A DNA stretch of 25,034 bases from a virus. The translations under genes and the position numbers were made by a program. The notes under the pieces were generated by a model that worked only from the letters and a program-made list of their open reading frames with translations, had not been told where the DNA came from and searched no databases. Below, piece by piece: positions 8,200 to 16,866 of this stretch (position 1 is its first letter; each line of letters begins with the position of its first letter). The stretch covers positions 1 through 25,034 of the IMG/VR virus record IMGVR_UViG_3300043419_000333; one strand, given 5' to 3'.

Positions 8200-9228
8200 T
8201 TAAAAGTTTGTTTCATTTAAGATCTCAACTATTTTTTCAAAGGTTTCATCGTATTTATCTTTTTTCTTCATCCCAAAATTACCCTCGACGGAAAAACCTT
8301 TAATTAAATTGTCTTTAACGTACTTCCAGGCTACGTCGTTTTCGACGTACATAGATCCGAAAAGACTACCGTCTGCTAGATCTTCGAATCCTTTAATAGG
8401 CATTATACCTCTACTCTTATCTGATTGAAATATCTCGAATAACGTTACTCCCGGTACCTGCATATCGGAGTTATGCATCAAATTAACGTTATTATGAAAT
8501 CCCTTCTTAGCTAATTTAATCGCGATCTTAGTAATCGTTTCGGGAGAAAAGAATACTTCATATTCTCCTAGCTCCGGATCGTTACGGTATATTTTTTGAT
8601 TTGCGACCATTAGAGGACCAGATATAATCCTACGCTCCTCGTCTTGAATTGCGAAGGCTTTACGCTCTACGCTTTTTATCTTACTCTCCGCCCAAGATAG
8701 AGCGGACTTACCGCCCCAGGAATCGTACATAAGTTTACCGCAGCCATCTCCGTATCCCTTACTATTTTCTAAATCTACTTCGTGCCTAGATAGGTAAGAG
8801 TACATACGCTTTATAGTTTCTATACTGATCTTCTCGCCGTTCGCCAATTGGTTAGCTCTAGCTTTTCCGACGGGAGTACCGCAAGAACCCCATCCGTTTT
8901 CTTCGGCGTACTTTAACGCCGCCTTAGCGTTATTCTTAACGGAGTCCGGATAATCGTTATAGGACTCTTCGGCGAAATGTTGCTCCCATATAGAGTAGCA
9001 GATAGCTACCGCCTGCTCGTTATCCTTTCCTTCGTTAACTACGTAGGATATACAACGCGGTATAAATTCGGTTTCTCTCTCGCCTTTAGAAGGCTCTATA
9101 AAGTCTTCGCTAAACTTTAGAAAGTCTTTTTTAATCGCAGGCTTGTCCACTAATGCGATAAAGTCTACTTGCATATCGCTATCTACGTTTTCGTCGATTA
9201 GCATTTCGTAAATCGGTAATTTCTTCAT
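8200..9228 (-). CDS. XkdF-type putative prohead serine protease with two N-terminal modules
   Basis: The C-terminal half (residues ~195-340) matches the XkdF-like putative serine protease domain. Its signatures are ISGPLMVANQKIYR, GEYEVFFSPETI, NVNLMHN, GVTLFEIF, LADGSLFGSMYVEND and GFSVEGNF. Prohead proteases cleave scaffold and capsid during maturation. Two further modules precede it. Residues ~50-85 carry FIPRCISYVV and EQAVAICYSIWEQHF. Residues ~95-190 carry KARANQLANGEKIS, IKRMYSYLSRHE, CGKLMYDSWGGK and SWAESKI. These modules are common in Bacteroidota phage head proteins, but their function is not known to me. The gene sits directly before the scaffold-like gene, as expected. I did not pin down the catalytic Ser/His pair, although the conserved NLMHN and SVEGN motifs are good candidates. 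Confidence 0.85.
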   Translation of the reverse strand: MKKLPIYEMLIDENVDSDMQVDFIALVDKPAIKKDFLKFSEDFIEPSKGERETEFIPRCISYVVNEGKDNEQAVAICYSIWEQHFAEESYNDYPDSVKNNAKAALKYAEENGWGSCGTPVGKARANQLANGEKISIETIKRMYSYLSRHEVDLENSKGYGDGCGKLMYDSWGGKSALSWAESKIKSVERKAFAIQDEERRIISGPLMVANQKIYRNDPELGEYEVFFSPETITKIAIKLAKKGFHNNVNLMHNSDMQVPGVTLFEIFQSDKSRGIMPIKGFEDLADGSLFGSMYVENDVAWKYVKDNLIKGFSVEGNFGMKKKDKYDETFEKIVEILNETNF

Positions 9229-9247
9229 TTTATATTTTTTTTATTTA

Positions 9248-10981
9248 TTATCCTAACCTAGCGGCTCTCTGTAGCCTAGCTTGTCTTTCTTGACTATCGT
9301 TTATATCGGTATCTAGTACAAAAGCTCTATTTACCCCGCCGGCGGCGGCGTTTCCGATACCTTGAATAGAAGCGGAGTTTAACTGCATACCTAACGCCTG
9401 CGGTTGAACGGGAGCGGAAGCAGAAGGTAAAGAAGCCGAAGATCCACCGGATACTTCGCTACCTCCTTTCATAGAAGGTATCTTAGTACTTATAATCTTT
9501 TTTACGTTTATTAATCCCGCCGCAATCGTAGCCGCCGCCGCTACTGGTCCAAAAATACCTCCTTGCGCAATAGCTTTAGAGGCTCCTTCGTAGGTATTCA
9601 TTATAGCCTGAGCTACCGCTATACTCTTTCCGGCTATACTATTTTTATCTACTAGTCCACCTATAATATCTAAACTCTGTTGAGCTAAATCAAACTGCGC
9701 CTGCTGCTCGGCTTTTTTAAGATCAGAATTTTTCTTATCTACTTCCGCTAATTTATTCGAAGCTACTACCTCTTTATCTTTATTATCTAATACCGTTTGT
9801 GCTCTCTGACCTTCTACCTCAAACTGACTTTGTAGATAAGCGTCATCCGCTTCTCTATCTTTAATTTCCTTAGCCTTAGCTTCGTTTTGTGCGTTCGTTT
9901 TATTCTCCGCCGCCTGTACCTGTAATTTAAATGCCCGTACTTCCGCATCTATTAAAGCTTGTTTTCTTTTAGCTTCTTCGTCTTCGATAGCTTTTTTAGC
10001 CGCCGCTTCTTCCTTACGCTTAGCTACCCTCTTATCGCTCTCCTCTTTCTCGATAGAAGTAATCTGCCCCTGAGTTTTCTTAGCGATCTTAGCACTCTGA
10101 GCCGCAGCGTCTTCCGCCGCGATAATCATAGCGTCGATCTGAGATAGCTTCTCTTTATCGACGTTCTTCATATTCATTAATTCTAAACGAGCCGCCTTTA
10201 GCGATTCGATAGAACCCTCTCGAATAGATTTAATAACGTCCGCCCTAGCTCCTAACTCGATAGCCATAGACTCTAGGAGGAGCCTAGCCTTAGTTTGATT
10301 TATCGCTATAACTTTATCGCTCTCTTCCTTCTCGATACGAGCCGCTTCTTTAAGCGCCGCAATCCTTTGCTTTATCGGTACGTTAGCGTCCGCCGCGATC
10401 TCCCTAGCTTCCTGTAATTTACGATTAGCCTCCGCCGTAGCTATAGCCGAATTTTTCTGCGCGTCTTCTAAATCGTCTAGCGCTTCGGTAATCTCTCCGA
10501 AGCGTTGCGCCGTCTGTTCCGTAGTTACTCCTAGAGCGGATAGGACGCTAATTAAACCTCCGGTAACGTTTTCTATAAGCCAAGTAAAGCCGTCGATAAG
10601 AGGCGTTAGTATACCGTTTATAAACGTATTAAATACTCCGCTAAGAGTACCGAAGGCTTTACCTAGAGAGTCGGCAACGCCTTCCATTTGTTTGAATTTC
10701 TGAAATAACGCTACGACTAATCCGGCTATAAGAGCGAAGACTCCTATAATAGGATTAGCCTTTAGGATATTAAAAGCCTGCGTTAACGCTCCTACTCCTT
10801 GCGAGGCTTGACCTAAAGCCGGAGATAGAGCGCCTAATTCTCCTTTAAGTTTCCCGAATTGCGCACCTGCGTCTTTTACTCCGGCTCCCGTATTTTTAAC
10901 CGCGTTCTGTACGCCTTCTACCTTCTTCGCGCTATCTCCGGTATCTACCTGTATCTGTGCTTTTATATTTATATCCGCCAT
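9248..10981 (-). CDS. Tape measure protein
   Basis: The 577-residue product has the classic layout. It has a Gly/Ala-rich amphipathic N-terminus, a strong hydrophobic segment at about residues 77-95, a second hydrophobic region at ~110-150, and a long charged Ala/Glu/Lys-rich helical part (residues ~165-430) likely to form coiled coil. A second hydrophobic helix follows near ~435-490 (IAVAQAIMNTYEGASKAIAQ, then AAAATIAAGLINVKKI), and the end is Gln/Ala-rich. Tape measure proteins set tail length and pass through the tube during DNA ejection. Its modest length predicts a short siphovirus-type tail. It overlaps the upstream tail gene by one base. Confidence 0.85.
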   Translation of the reverse strand: MADINIKAQIQVDTGDSAKKVEGVQNAVKNTGAGVKDAGAQFGKLKGELGALSPALGQASQGVGALTQAFNILKANPIIGVFALIAGLVVALFQKFKQMEGVADSLGKAFGTLSGVFNTFINGILTPLIDGFTWLIENVTGGLISVLSALGVTTEQTAQRFGEITEALDDLEDAQKNSAIATAEANRKLQEAREIAADANVPIKQRIAALKEAARIEKEESDKVIAINQTKARLLLESMAIELGARADVIKSIREGSIESLKAARLELMNMKNVDKEKLSQIDAMIIAAEDAAAQSAKIAKKTQGQITSIEKEESDKRVAKRKEEAAAKKAIEDEEAKRKQALIDAEVRAFKLQVQAAENKTNAQNEAKAKEIKDREADDAYLQSQFEVEGQRAQTVLDNKDKEVVASNKLAEVDKKNSDLKKAEQQAQFDLAQQSLDIIGGLVDKNSIAGKSIAVAQAIMNTYEGASKAIAQGGIFGPVAAAATIAAGLINVKKIISTKIPSMKGGSEVSGGSSASLPSASAPVQPQALGMQLNSASIQGIGNAAAGGVNRAFVLDTDINDSQERQARLQRAARLG

Positions 10982-13005
10982 TAGTATATCCTATTTATTA
11001 TTTTAACTAACTCTACTTTACAAGTATCTTCTTTAGAAGCGTTAAAGTCTTCTATTTTATTTAAACGGTATAGTACTCCGTCTACCCAGATTAGTTTCGA
11101 GAAGTCTAGGTTATATATATCTCTATTAGATAATTTCATAGTAGAGGTTAATAGTCTAGAGTCTTTATCGGTTATCTCGGCTAGGTAGGCACTCCAGTAA
11201 ACGTTAAAGAGGTTATTAGGAGTATACGAAGTAGTTGTAAACGTAATCTCTTTAGGTACTCCGAAATTTAGATCGAAGGTAGAGGTACTAGGATCGTTTA
11301 AATGTCCGGCGTAGCCGTAAGAGGTATAAGAGGCTAAGGTAGTACCTCCGTTTTTAAGCGCCCAAGAAGTTACTCCGGTAATCTTTTTAGCTTGTAAGAT
11401 CCTAATTACGCTATCTATCTTATCTTCTTTTAAATTCTCGTTAGACTTTTTATATATAGCCGGGTAAACTTTATCGGTTCCGGATTCCTTATAAAGAACC
11501 GAGCTAGCAAATATTACTTCTACGGAAGTAGTTTCTTTCGCAAATTCGTACTCGCTATCGTAAATATAATCTCCGTAATTCTCGTTATATTTCTTACGGT
11601 AGTTCTCGGCGTAGAAATCGTTATCCGATTTATACTTATAGGCGTAGTATCTAGAGTTAAGTTCGCTCATTGGCTTTATGCGCATCGGTTTCGAGCGATC
11701 TACTTTAAGCGACCAATCTACCGCCGTAGCGTCTTCGTAATACGTTACGAACGGAGATACTTTAATTTTCTTCTCCGTCGTATAGTCTTCGAAAATATAA
11801 AGATTAAACATTTTAACTATCGAAGAGAAGAAGTCTTTCTGTAGTATTCCTTTAGGTATAGTATCGTTAATAACTATATTATCTCCGTAGTTAATAACGA
11901 CATCGGTAGGGGTAGTAGATATTATATTAAAATAACCATCTTCTATGTCTAAGTCCGAAAAGTTACCTACTAGATCTACGTCTAGAGTATCGGTATTAAC
12001 GAGAGCTATAGAAGCTACGTTTAGGATCGCGTTAAAGTTATAACCGCTTCCGGGTAAAGTATAAGTAACGATAGAAATAGGCGTACCGTTTTTACGTAAC
12101 TGTATCGTAAAGTCACTAGACGGACTTATAGCGTTTATAACTCCGGATACGTTTAATATAATACTACCGGCGAAAGCCGTACCGGAGTTATAGGTAAAGT
12201 CGCTACCGCTTCCGGTTATAGTAAAGTTACCTGCGTTAGATATATTAAATTCTACGTTACCGGCGGCGGAAGTATAATTTTTAGTTTTAGCTGTAGCTAC
12301 TAACGCGTCAGAGGTATTTTTAGTTAACTCTTTCTGATTATTCGGTATAACTAAACGATCGAATAGCGCCGTACTTAGTAGAGGAAAGTCCCAAGTATAG
12401 CCGGAGGTATTTATAATATTTGTTAGATATTGCTTTACGTATAGAGCCGGACGAAAGGCTTTAAAGTCGAAGTCTATTTTATTAGTCGATACTACTCCGT
12501 AATCTATAAGCGGAAAGTATACGCCGGATCCGGCTATAGAATCCCAACTACTAGCGATATTAGTATAAGTCCAGGCTATGTCCGCTATACCGAAATCTAG
12601 ATCTTCTAGCTTCTTCGTACCTAGAGCGGCTATAAAGCCTCCTAGCTCTCCGAATACTGCGCACTCGTACTCTATAAAGCCATCGTCTATAATAACTTCT
12701 AAGACGCGGAATATACCTTTAAAGACTTGCATATTATCCGCGAAGATTATAGCGTTAGCGGCTATAGCGGCGTTAAAGTTTATTCCTACGTTATCTCCTC
12801 CCGGGTTATACGAATTAGCGGCGTTAACGCTAAATATATTACCTAGAAGCTTATTATTATTTTTCGTACCCGGTAGTAAGATCGTTTTACTAAACGTACT
12901 ATTTTTAGCTCCGAAGTCTTTAATATCGTCGATCGCTAGAGTTAGAATCGTACTAAAAGACTCGTTAATATCTACTTTATTATTTTCTAGGTAAAGTTCT
13001 ATCAT
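10981..13005 (-). CDS. Large tail / baseplate protein
   Basis: The 674-residue protein lies immediately upstream of the tape measure gene. The N-terminus (MIELYLENNKVDINESFS, then DFGAKNSTFSKTILLPGT) is a recurrent start of a Bacteroidota phage baseplate protein. A middle region of beta-rich Gly/Ser/Thr repeats (~240-370) resembles carbohydrate-binding or immunoglobulin-like sheets. The C-terminal part contains long aromatic and basic stretches. It probably belongs to the tail tip or hub. Composition is extreme: I count one His, two Cys and six Gln in 674 residues, as expected if TG/CA-containing codons are avoided. The start overlaps the end of the 380-residue gene by four bases (ATGA-type coupling). 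Confidence 0.65.
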   Translation of the reverse strand: MIELYLENNKVDINESFSTILTLAIDDIKDFGAKNSTFSKTILLPGTKNNNKLLGNIFSVNAANSYNPGGDNVGINFNAAIAANAIIFADNMQVFKGIFRVLEVIIDDGFIEYECAVFGELGGFIAALGTKKLEDLDFGIADIAWTYTNIASSWDSIAGSGVYFPLIDYGVVSTNKIDFDFKAFRPALYVKQYLTNIINTSGYTWDFPLLSTALFDRLVIPNNQKELTKNTSDALVATAKTKNYTSAAGNVEFNISNAGNFTITGSGSDFTYNSGTAFAGSIILNVSGVINAISPSSDFTIQLRKNGTPISIVTYTLPGSGYNFNAILNVASIALVNTDTLDVDLVGNFSDLDIEDGYFNIISTTPTDVVINYGDNIVINDTIPKGILQKDFFSSIVKMFNLYIFEDYTTEKKIKVSPFVTYYEDATAVDWSLKVDRSKPMRIKPMSELNSRYYAYKYKSDNDFYAENYRKKYNENYGDYIYDSEYEFAKETTSVEVIFASSVLYKESGTDKVYPAIYKKSNENLKEDKIDSVIRILQAKKITGVTSWALKNGGTTLASYTSYGYAGHLNDPSTSTFDLNFGVPKEITFTTTSYTPNNLFNVYWSAYLAEITDKDSRLLTSTMKLSNRDIYNLDFSKLIWVDGVLYRLNKIEDFNASKEDTCKVELVKIINRIY

Positions 13006-14144
13006 ACGAACTGCGTTTTATAACTACCGCCAAATTCTACTTCTATCATTAAGTTAATTAAACCGTCTACGATATGCTCTCTAAATTCGTAGTTAGTACC
13101 CGAAATAGTTACCGGGTATAGTTCGCCTTCGTCTTCTAGGTAAACGTCGTTAGATAGGACTAATTCCGATAGCCATGCGTAGTCTAGATCGCTAAGCCAA
13201 TCGCTATTTAGACGGAGCTTCTCGCGGTACCTACCGGCGAAATCCGTCTTCTGTCGATATAGTACGTTATTACTCGCTACCGATACTACGCCGGAAGAAC
13301 TAACTCTATATCCTAACTGTTGGAAAGATTTCTTTTCTATATCGAAAGTTTTTTTAGATACTTTATTAAATAAGAAAGTATCGTAAGCTCCTAGCTTATT
13401 TAAAAAGTGTACGTAGTAATTCGTATACATTCCTTCGCAAACTACGTTAACTCTATACGTCTTAGTACCTAAAGCTACCGTATAGGTAGTAGTAGCGCTA
13501 GTAAAATTACCGGGGTACTCGTCGTTAATAGCCGAAGGAGATATATTTAAAACGATAGCCGTATTAGCCGCTCCGGGAGTTATAGTCTTAGTACGGGTAG
13601 AAGTACCTCCGGTTATAACTACGTTAAAGGTAGCGGTAGTTTCCGCGAAGTAGGATATAAAGTAATTAGATCCGGTATAGGTTAAAGTAATTGCGTTAGA
13701 TCTATTACTTAGTACGTCGTCGTCGTAATCGCCTAAGTTAGTAAAGTCGTTTATACGCCCGTTATAATGGTTAAAGTACTTACGAGTAGAGTCCGTTAAT
13801 ACTACGGCTCCTACCGTACCGCTATACTCTTCTCGTATCTTTACTACGATAGATATTGACCACTCTCCTTCGCCTAACTCTATAGCCGTAAAAGTACCTA
13901 GAGAAGGTAAGAAGTTAAGCGTAATATATTCGCGTACGATAGTACCGATATCGATTATACCTCTATTATTAGTAGGGTTAGGAAAGTACTTACCGGTAAA
14001 TACTAGAGATCCGTTAACCCAGACTTCGCCTACGTACTTATAGTTAGGGTAGGTCGTAGGGTTAGCGGCGTGCGCGTCGTATACTACGTATACTAAAGGA
14101 TCGTTTACGGAAGAGTATTGAGCGGGAGTTGATTCGAACGTCAT
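13002..14144 (-). CDS. Tail tip (distal tail-like) protein
   Basis: The 380-residue product starts MTFESTPAQYSSVNDPLVYVVYDAH and is beta-rich throughout. It has a YKYVGEVWVNGSLVFTGKYF segment, a Thr-rich middle (residues ~150-230) and a C-terminal EFGGSYKTQF end. Proteins of this type sit beside the large baseplate gene in Bacteroidota phages and are thought to form part of the tail tip. The gene overlaps both neighbours by four bases, so the three genes form a coupled tail unit. I cannot name a Pfam family with confidence. A distal tail role is inferred from position and predicted fold. Confidence 0.6.
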   Translation of the reverse strand: MTFESTPAQYSSVNDPLVYVVYDAHAANPTTYPNYKYVGEVWVNGSLVFTGKYFPNPTNNRGIIDIGTIVREYITLNFLPSLGTFTAIELGEGEWSISIVVKIREEYSGTVGAVVLTDSTRKYFNHYNGRINDFTNLGDYDDDVLSNRSNAITLTYTGSNYFISYFAETTATFNVVITGGTSTRTKTITPGAANTAIVLNISPSAINDEYPGNFTSATTTYTVALGTKTYRVNVVCEGMYTNYYVHFLNKLGAYDTFLFNKVSKKTFDIEKKSFQQLGYRVSSSGVVSVASNNVLYRQKTDFAGRYREKLRLNSDWLSDLDYAWLSELVLSNDVYLEDEGELYPVTISGTNYEFREHIVDGLINLMIEVEFGGSYKTQFV

Positions 14145-14764
14145 GGTACTAAATTATTTATTATATCTATCTTAACCGCCGTACCTAATTCTTTCTCGGC
14201 TATAGGTAGGAATTTATTTGTAGCGTCGCGCCAGAAGTGGCGAGGTTTAATACCTTGCCGTTTAATCATATAGCCCAAAGATACCGCCGCTCGGGTAGAA
14301 GCGTCTAGCATACTTTTGCCTTTAGCCTCTCTACTCGTTACGGATACTTTAACGTTTCTAGAGCTTGCGCCCTCTCGAGCTATATAAGCCTTTAAGGATT
14401 TAACCATAGCGCCTTTAGGATCTACGCCTTTCGTCTTATATTGAAATCTCGATCCGCGATTAACCGCCCAACCGTTAACGCCTTCGTCTACGTAAGAGGC
14501 GTATAGAGGCGCGTTAATACCTACGGTTAAAATATCTCCGTTTACTTCGAGATCGGTAGGCGTTATATTATCTTGCATATAGCCCGAAGAGGCTACGTCT
14601 TTTTTCTCTATCTCTTCGTTAATAAGCTCGATATACGTAGCCGCTAACTGTATTACCGTATTACCCGTATCCGTAAACTCTACCGGCGAATAGTCCGCTC
14701 TAGCTTCTCCGGCTAGTTCTATATCGGTATCTTCTAAAACGGTATGTACGATAGATCTAGCCAT
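14141..14764 (-). CDS. HK97 gp10-like tail completion / minor tail protein
   Basis: This 207-residue protein has the two hallmarks I associate with the HK97 gp10-like family. One is a PLYASYVDEGVNG motif near residues 85-97, where other members have an YA...E.G segment. The other is a C-terminal IKPRHFWRDATNKFLP motif, where members read RPF or RHFW before a terminal helix. Family members act at the neck or tail end to join head and tail. The central segment is basic (REGASSRNVKVSV). The gene overlaps the downstream tail-tip gene by four bases and abuts the upstream gene by one. Its place among tail genes, far from the portal, is unusual for a neck protein. Confidence 0.65.
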   Translation of the reverse strand: MARSIVHTVLEDTDIELAGEARADYSPVEFTDTGNTVIQLAATYIELINEEIEKKDVASSGYMQDNITPTDLEVNGDILTVGINAPLYASYVDEGVNGWAVNRGSRFQYKTKGVDPKGAMVKSLKAYIAREGASSRNVKVSVTSREAKGKSMLDASTRAAVSLGYMIKRQGIKPRHFWRDATNKFLPIAEKELGTAVKIDIINNLVP

Positions 14765-15429
14765 TACTTGCTAATATGTTTCTGATACGATTGATACGAT
14801 TTAAGGTACGCTAAAGTATTAAAAGCCTGTAATACCGGTAGCTCGAAAGCCTTATCTAAAGTAATACCTTCGTGCTCCGCTACTTGCTTAGCGGAGTATA
14901 TCCATCCGTACTGTTCTATAAACGGATGCGGCTTTTCTACCCGAGCTTCTTCTTCGTCTTCAAGGCTTTGCTCTTCCGCCTCAAATAAGCCTTTGTACGA
15001 ATTAAGGAGATCAGCAAACGAAAGAAGGAAGGCGCTAATATCTTTAAGAACATATCGTATATTTTTATTTAGGAGTATCTCGGCTTTTACTTTATGCTCT
15101 CTAGTATCATCCCATATAGAAGCAGCTACGAGGTGCATACTATCTATTTCGCCTAACTTTAAAAAGTGCTGTACTTCTATAAACTGTCCGAGCGTAATAC
15201 TAAAAGCGTCTACGTTTAGTTTAATACGGCTAAAGAAGGGTTTTTTATCGATACCTATAAAAGACTTTTCTATCTTCTTAGAAAGCTTTAAGAACTTACG
15301 AGGCTTCATATTATTAACCTCGTCGTAGGAGAGGTTATAGAGATCGCAAACGATCAAGGCTATCTGAGTTACCTCGTCGTTTTCGGAGTTCCAGAACCCG
15401 GCTATACGTTGATATTCCGCTAACGTCAT
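14764..15429 (-). CDS. Tail assembly chaperone-like protein
   Basis: The 221-residue protein is helical. It starts MTLAEYQRIAGFWNSE, has a FIEVQHFLKLGEIDSMHLVAAS segment in the middle and an acidic patch near residue 155. The end (GWIYSAKQVAEHEGITLDKAFE, then FNTLAYLKSYQSYQKHI) resembles the C-terminal half of tail assembly chaperones that bind the tape measure during assembly. It is the first gene of the tail operon, just downstream of the terminator-flanked tRNA-like element. I saw no slippery sequence that would suggest the frameshift typical of lambda G/GT. Function is inferred from fold pattern and position. Confidence 0.5.
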   Translation of the reverse strand: MTLAEYQRIAGFWNSENDEVTQIALIVCDLYNLSYDEVNNMKPRKFLKLSKKIEKSFIGIDKKPFFSRIKLNVDAFSITLGQFIEVQHFLKLGEIDSMHLVAASIWDDTREHKVKAEILLNKNIRYVLKDISAFLLSFADLLNSYKGLFEAEEQSLEDEEEARVEKPHPFIEQYGWIYSAKQVAEHEGITLDKAFELPVLQAFNTLAYLKSYQSYQKHISK

Positions 15430-15466
15430 ATACTATAAGTGGTCGTTTTGCGGGTTTTGTTTCTAG

Positions 15467-15495
15467 AAAAAACCCCAGTATAGAAATACCGGGGG
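15467..15495 (-). terminator. Intrinsic terminator 3' of the tRNA-like element
   Basis: On the minus strand, CCCCGGTAT-TTCT-ATACTGGGG forms a hairpin (one C/A mismatch) followed by six T residues. It lies downstream of the tRNA-like element and about 40 bases before the start of the tail operon. Tail genes probably need their own promoter or antitermination. Confidence 0.75.
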
Positions 15496-15523
15496 ATTAA
15501 CCGCCTGCGAGAGCTAGGTTAGT

Positions 15524-15605
15524 AGTCGGGGTAGGATTCGAACCTACGGAACCATTAACGGAATCAAGACACTTAGGTAGGCTCCACAAATTCCGCCACC
15601 CGACT
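15524..15605 (-). tRNA. Class-II tRNA-like element (Leu/Ser type), anticodon arm not resolvable
   Basis: The 82-base minus-strand element has a perfect seven-pair acceptor stem (AGTCGGG with CCCGACT) and a perfect T arm (GTAGG, TTCGAAT loop, CCTAC). It also has a GGTGGCGGAATT D-arm start like that of tRNA-Leu, plus extra length for a variable arm. I could not form a proper five-pair, seven-loop anticodon arm; the region around 15560-15580 seems broken. No CCA is encoded. It may be a degenerate tRNA, a tRNA-like structure, or an attachment-site remnant copied from a host tRNA 3' end. Two intrinsic terminators flank it, so it would be made as a short separate unit. Confidence 0.55.
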
Positions 15606-15608
15606 TTT

Positions 15609-15641
15609 AAAAAAACCCCTAACGTAGAAACGCCGGGGGGG
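15609..15641 (-). terminator. Intrinsic terminator after the large terminase gene
   Basis: On the minus strand a CCCC..CGT-TTCT-ACG..GGGG hairpin with a small internal loop is followed by seven T residues. It lies about 32 bases past the terminase stop and directly before the tRNA-like element. It separates the packaging genes from the tail operon. Confidence 0.75.
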
Positions 15642-15672
15642 TAGTATGTCAAATCACTAACTAAACACAAAA

Positions 15673-16866
15673 CTAATATTCATCTTCCGCGAAGGAGTAG
15701 TTACCGCTATTCTCGAACTGCGAAAGCTTATTTAACCCTATATATCGTAACGCGTCTATAGCGTGGTTCATTATATCCTCCGGAGCGTTAAGCGCTCTTC
15801 CTTCTCGATCCTTAGCCCAGCGGTACTGCCGTAGTTCTTTAATCAAATTTAGGCTATTTTTCGTAACCCTAATTTCGTACTGTTGTAATCTATCGATAGA
15901 AGCCTTTATAGAGTCTGGTCCTTTCCTAGCAGCCTCGATATAGAAACCGGCGTTACTTACGTCCGCTATACTCTTAGGCTCCGCCGAATCAGCTACGATA
16001 GCTCTAGAAGTATGTACTCCGTAGGCTTTTAAACGCGCTATTATCTCTCCGTTAGTAAGCTTAGTCTGATATAGTAACTCGTTTACGTATATCCTTCCGT
16101 CGTACCTATAAGCCTCTATAAGCGCCGTAGGATCGTTCGTAAAGCCCCAGTCTAGTCCGTAGGCTATAAACTCGGCTTCTTTCGGTATAGACTCGCAAGG
16201 CTCCCAGTTATTAAATACTACTCCGTCTAGAGATCCGATCTCTCCTAAGCCGTAGACGCGGTACCAATTAGTCCAAAAGCCGGAGCCGGTACTAGCCTTC
16301 TCCTTAGCCTTTAGAATAAAGTTTAGAGCGGATTCCGGGCAGGCTTCGTTATCTAGGTAGTTAATAATTAAAAAGTCTACGTCGGTATCGTTTAGAAGTT
16401 CGTCGTGAAACCAGAAGGGGTTAGTAGGATTCCAATCTAGGTATACGCCTTTCTTAGTACGAGAGGCTAATTCTGTATATGCGTGAAAGCTCATATTATT
16501 GCTTTCATTCATATATAGCCAATCTCTTCTAGCTCCTCTTAGCTTAGCGTCGTTATCCGCCGAAAAAAACTCTATTACCGATCCGTTAGCGAAGGTATAT
16601 TTAAAGTCGGTAGCGTTCCAACGCTCTTCGAACCAGCGCCCGGTTTCGAACATTATTTTTTTAAAGTCTTTCATAGCTCCGCGCTTTAAGTGCGGTATCG
16701 ATTCAGCTACTACCGAGATCTCGCTAAACGGAGATTTAGCCGCTACGTCTATTAGTATAGGAAGTATAGCGTACGTTTTGCCGGCAGAAGTCCCACCTTG
16801 TACGCCTCTAACGAAGCGCCTAAGCTTTAAGATCTTATTAATAGCGGTAGTACGTATAAAAGCCAT
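15673..16866 (-). CDS. terL: Terminase large subunit
   Basis: The 397-residue motor protein has a Walker A motif QGGTSAGKT at residues 23-31 and a Walker B-like WLYMNES at 116-122. Its C-terminal RNase H-fold nuclease has YGLDWGFTNDPTALIEAY (near residue 240), VADSAEP (~295) and a final HAIDALRYI (~370). The GGTSAGKT form and the GLDWGFTNDP motif place it among PBSX-type terminases. It pumps genome DNA into the procapsid and cuts it. Its ATG overlaps the stop of the small subunit gene by one base, so the two are coupled. It is closed by a terminator at 15609-15641. Length is normal to slightly short for the family. Confidence 0.95.
   Translation of the reverse strand: MAFIRTTAINKILKLRRFVRGVQGGTSAGKTYAILPILIDVAAKSPFSEISVVAESIPHLKRGAMKDFKKIMFETGRWFEERWNATDFKYTFANGSVIEFFSADNDAKLRGARRDWLYMNESNNMSFHAYTELASRTKKGVYLDWNPTNPFWFHDELLNDTDVDFLIINYLDNEACPESALNFILKAKEKASTGSGFWTNWYRVYGLGEIGSLDGVVFNNWEPCESIPKEAEFIAYGLDWGFTNDPTALIEAYRYDGRIYVNELLYQTKLTNGEIIARLKAYGVHTSRAIVADSAEPKSIADVSNAGFYIEAARKGPDSIKASIDRLQQYEIRVTKNSLNLIKELRQYRWAKDREGRALNAPEDIMNHAIDALRYIGLNKLSQFENSGNYSFAEDEY

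Noticed and set aside
12578-12994. 138-residue plus-strand open frame
   Set aside because: It is antisense to the 674-aa tail gene. The rarity of TG and CA removes most TGA stops and their complements, so long shadow frames are expected in this block.
14993-15328. 111-residue plus-strand open frame
   Set aside because: It is antisense to the tail chaperone-like gene, with no recognisable motif and no place in an operon.
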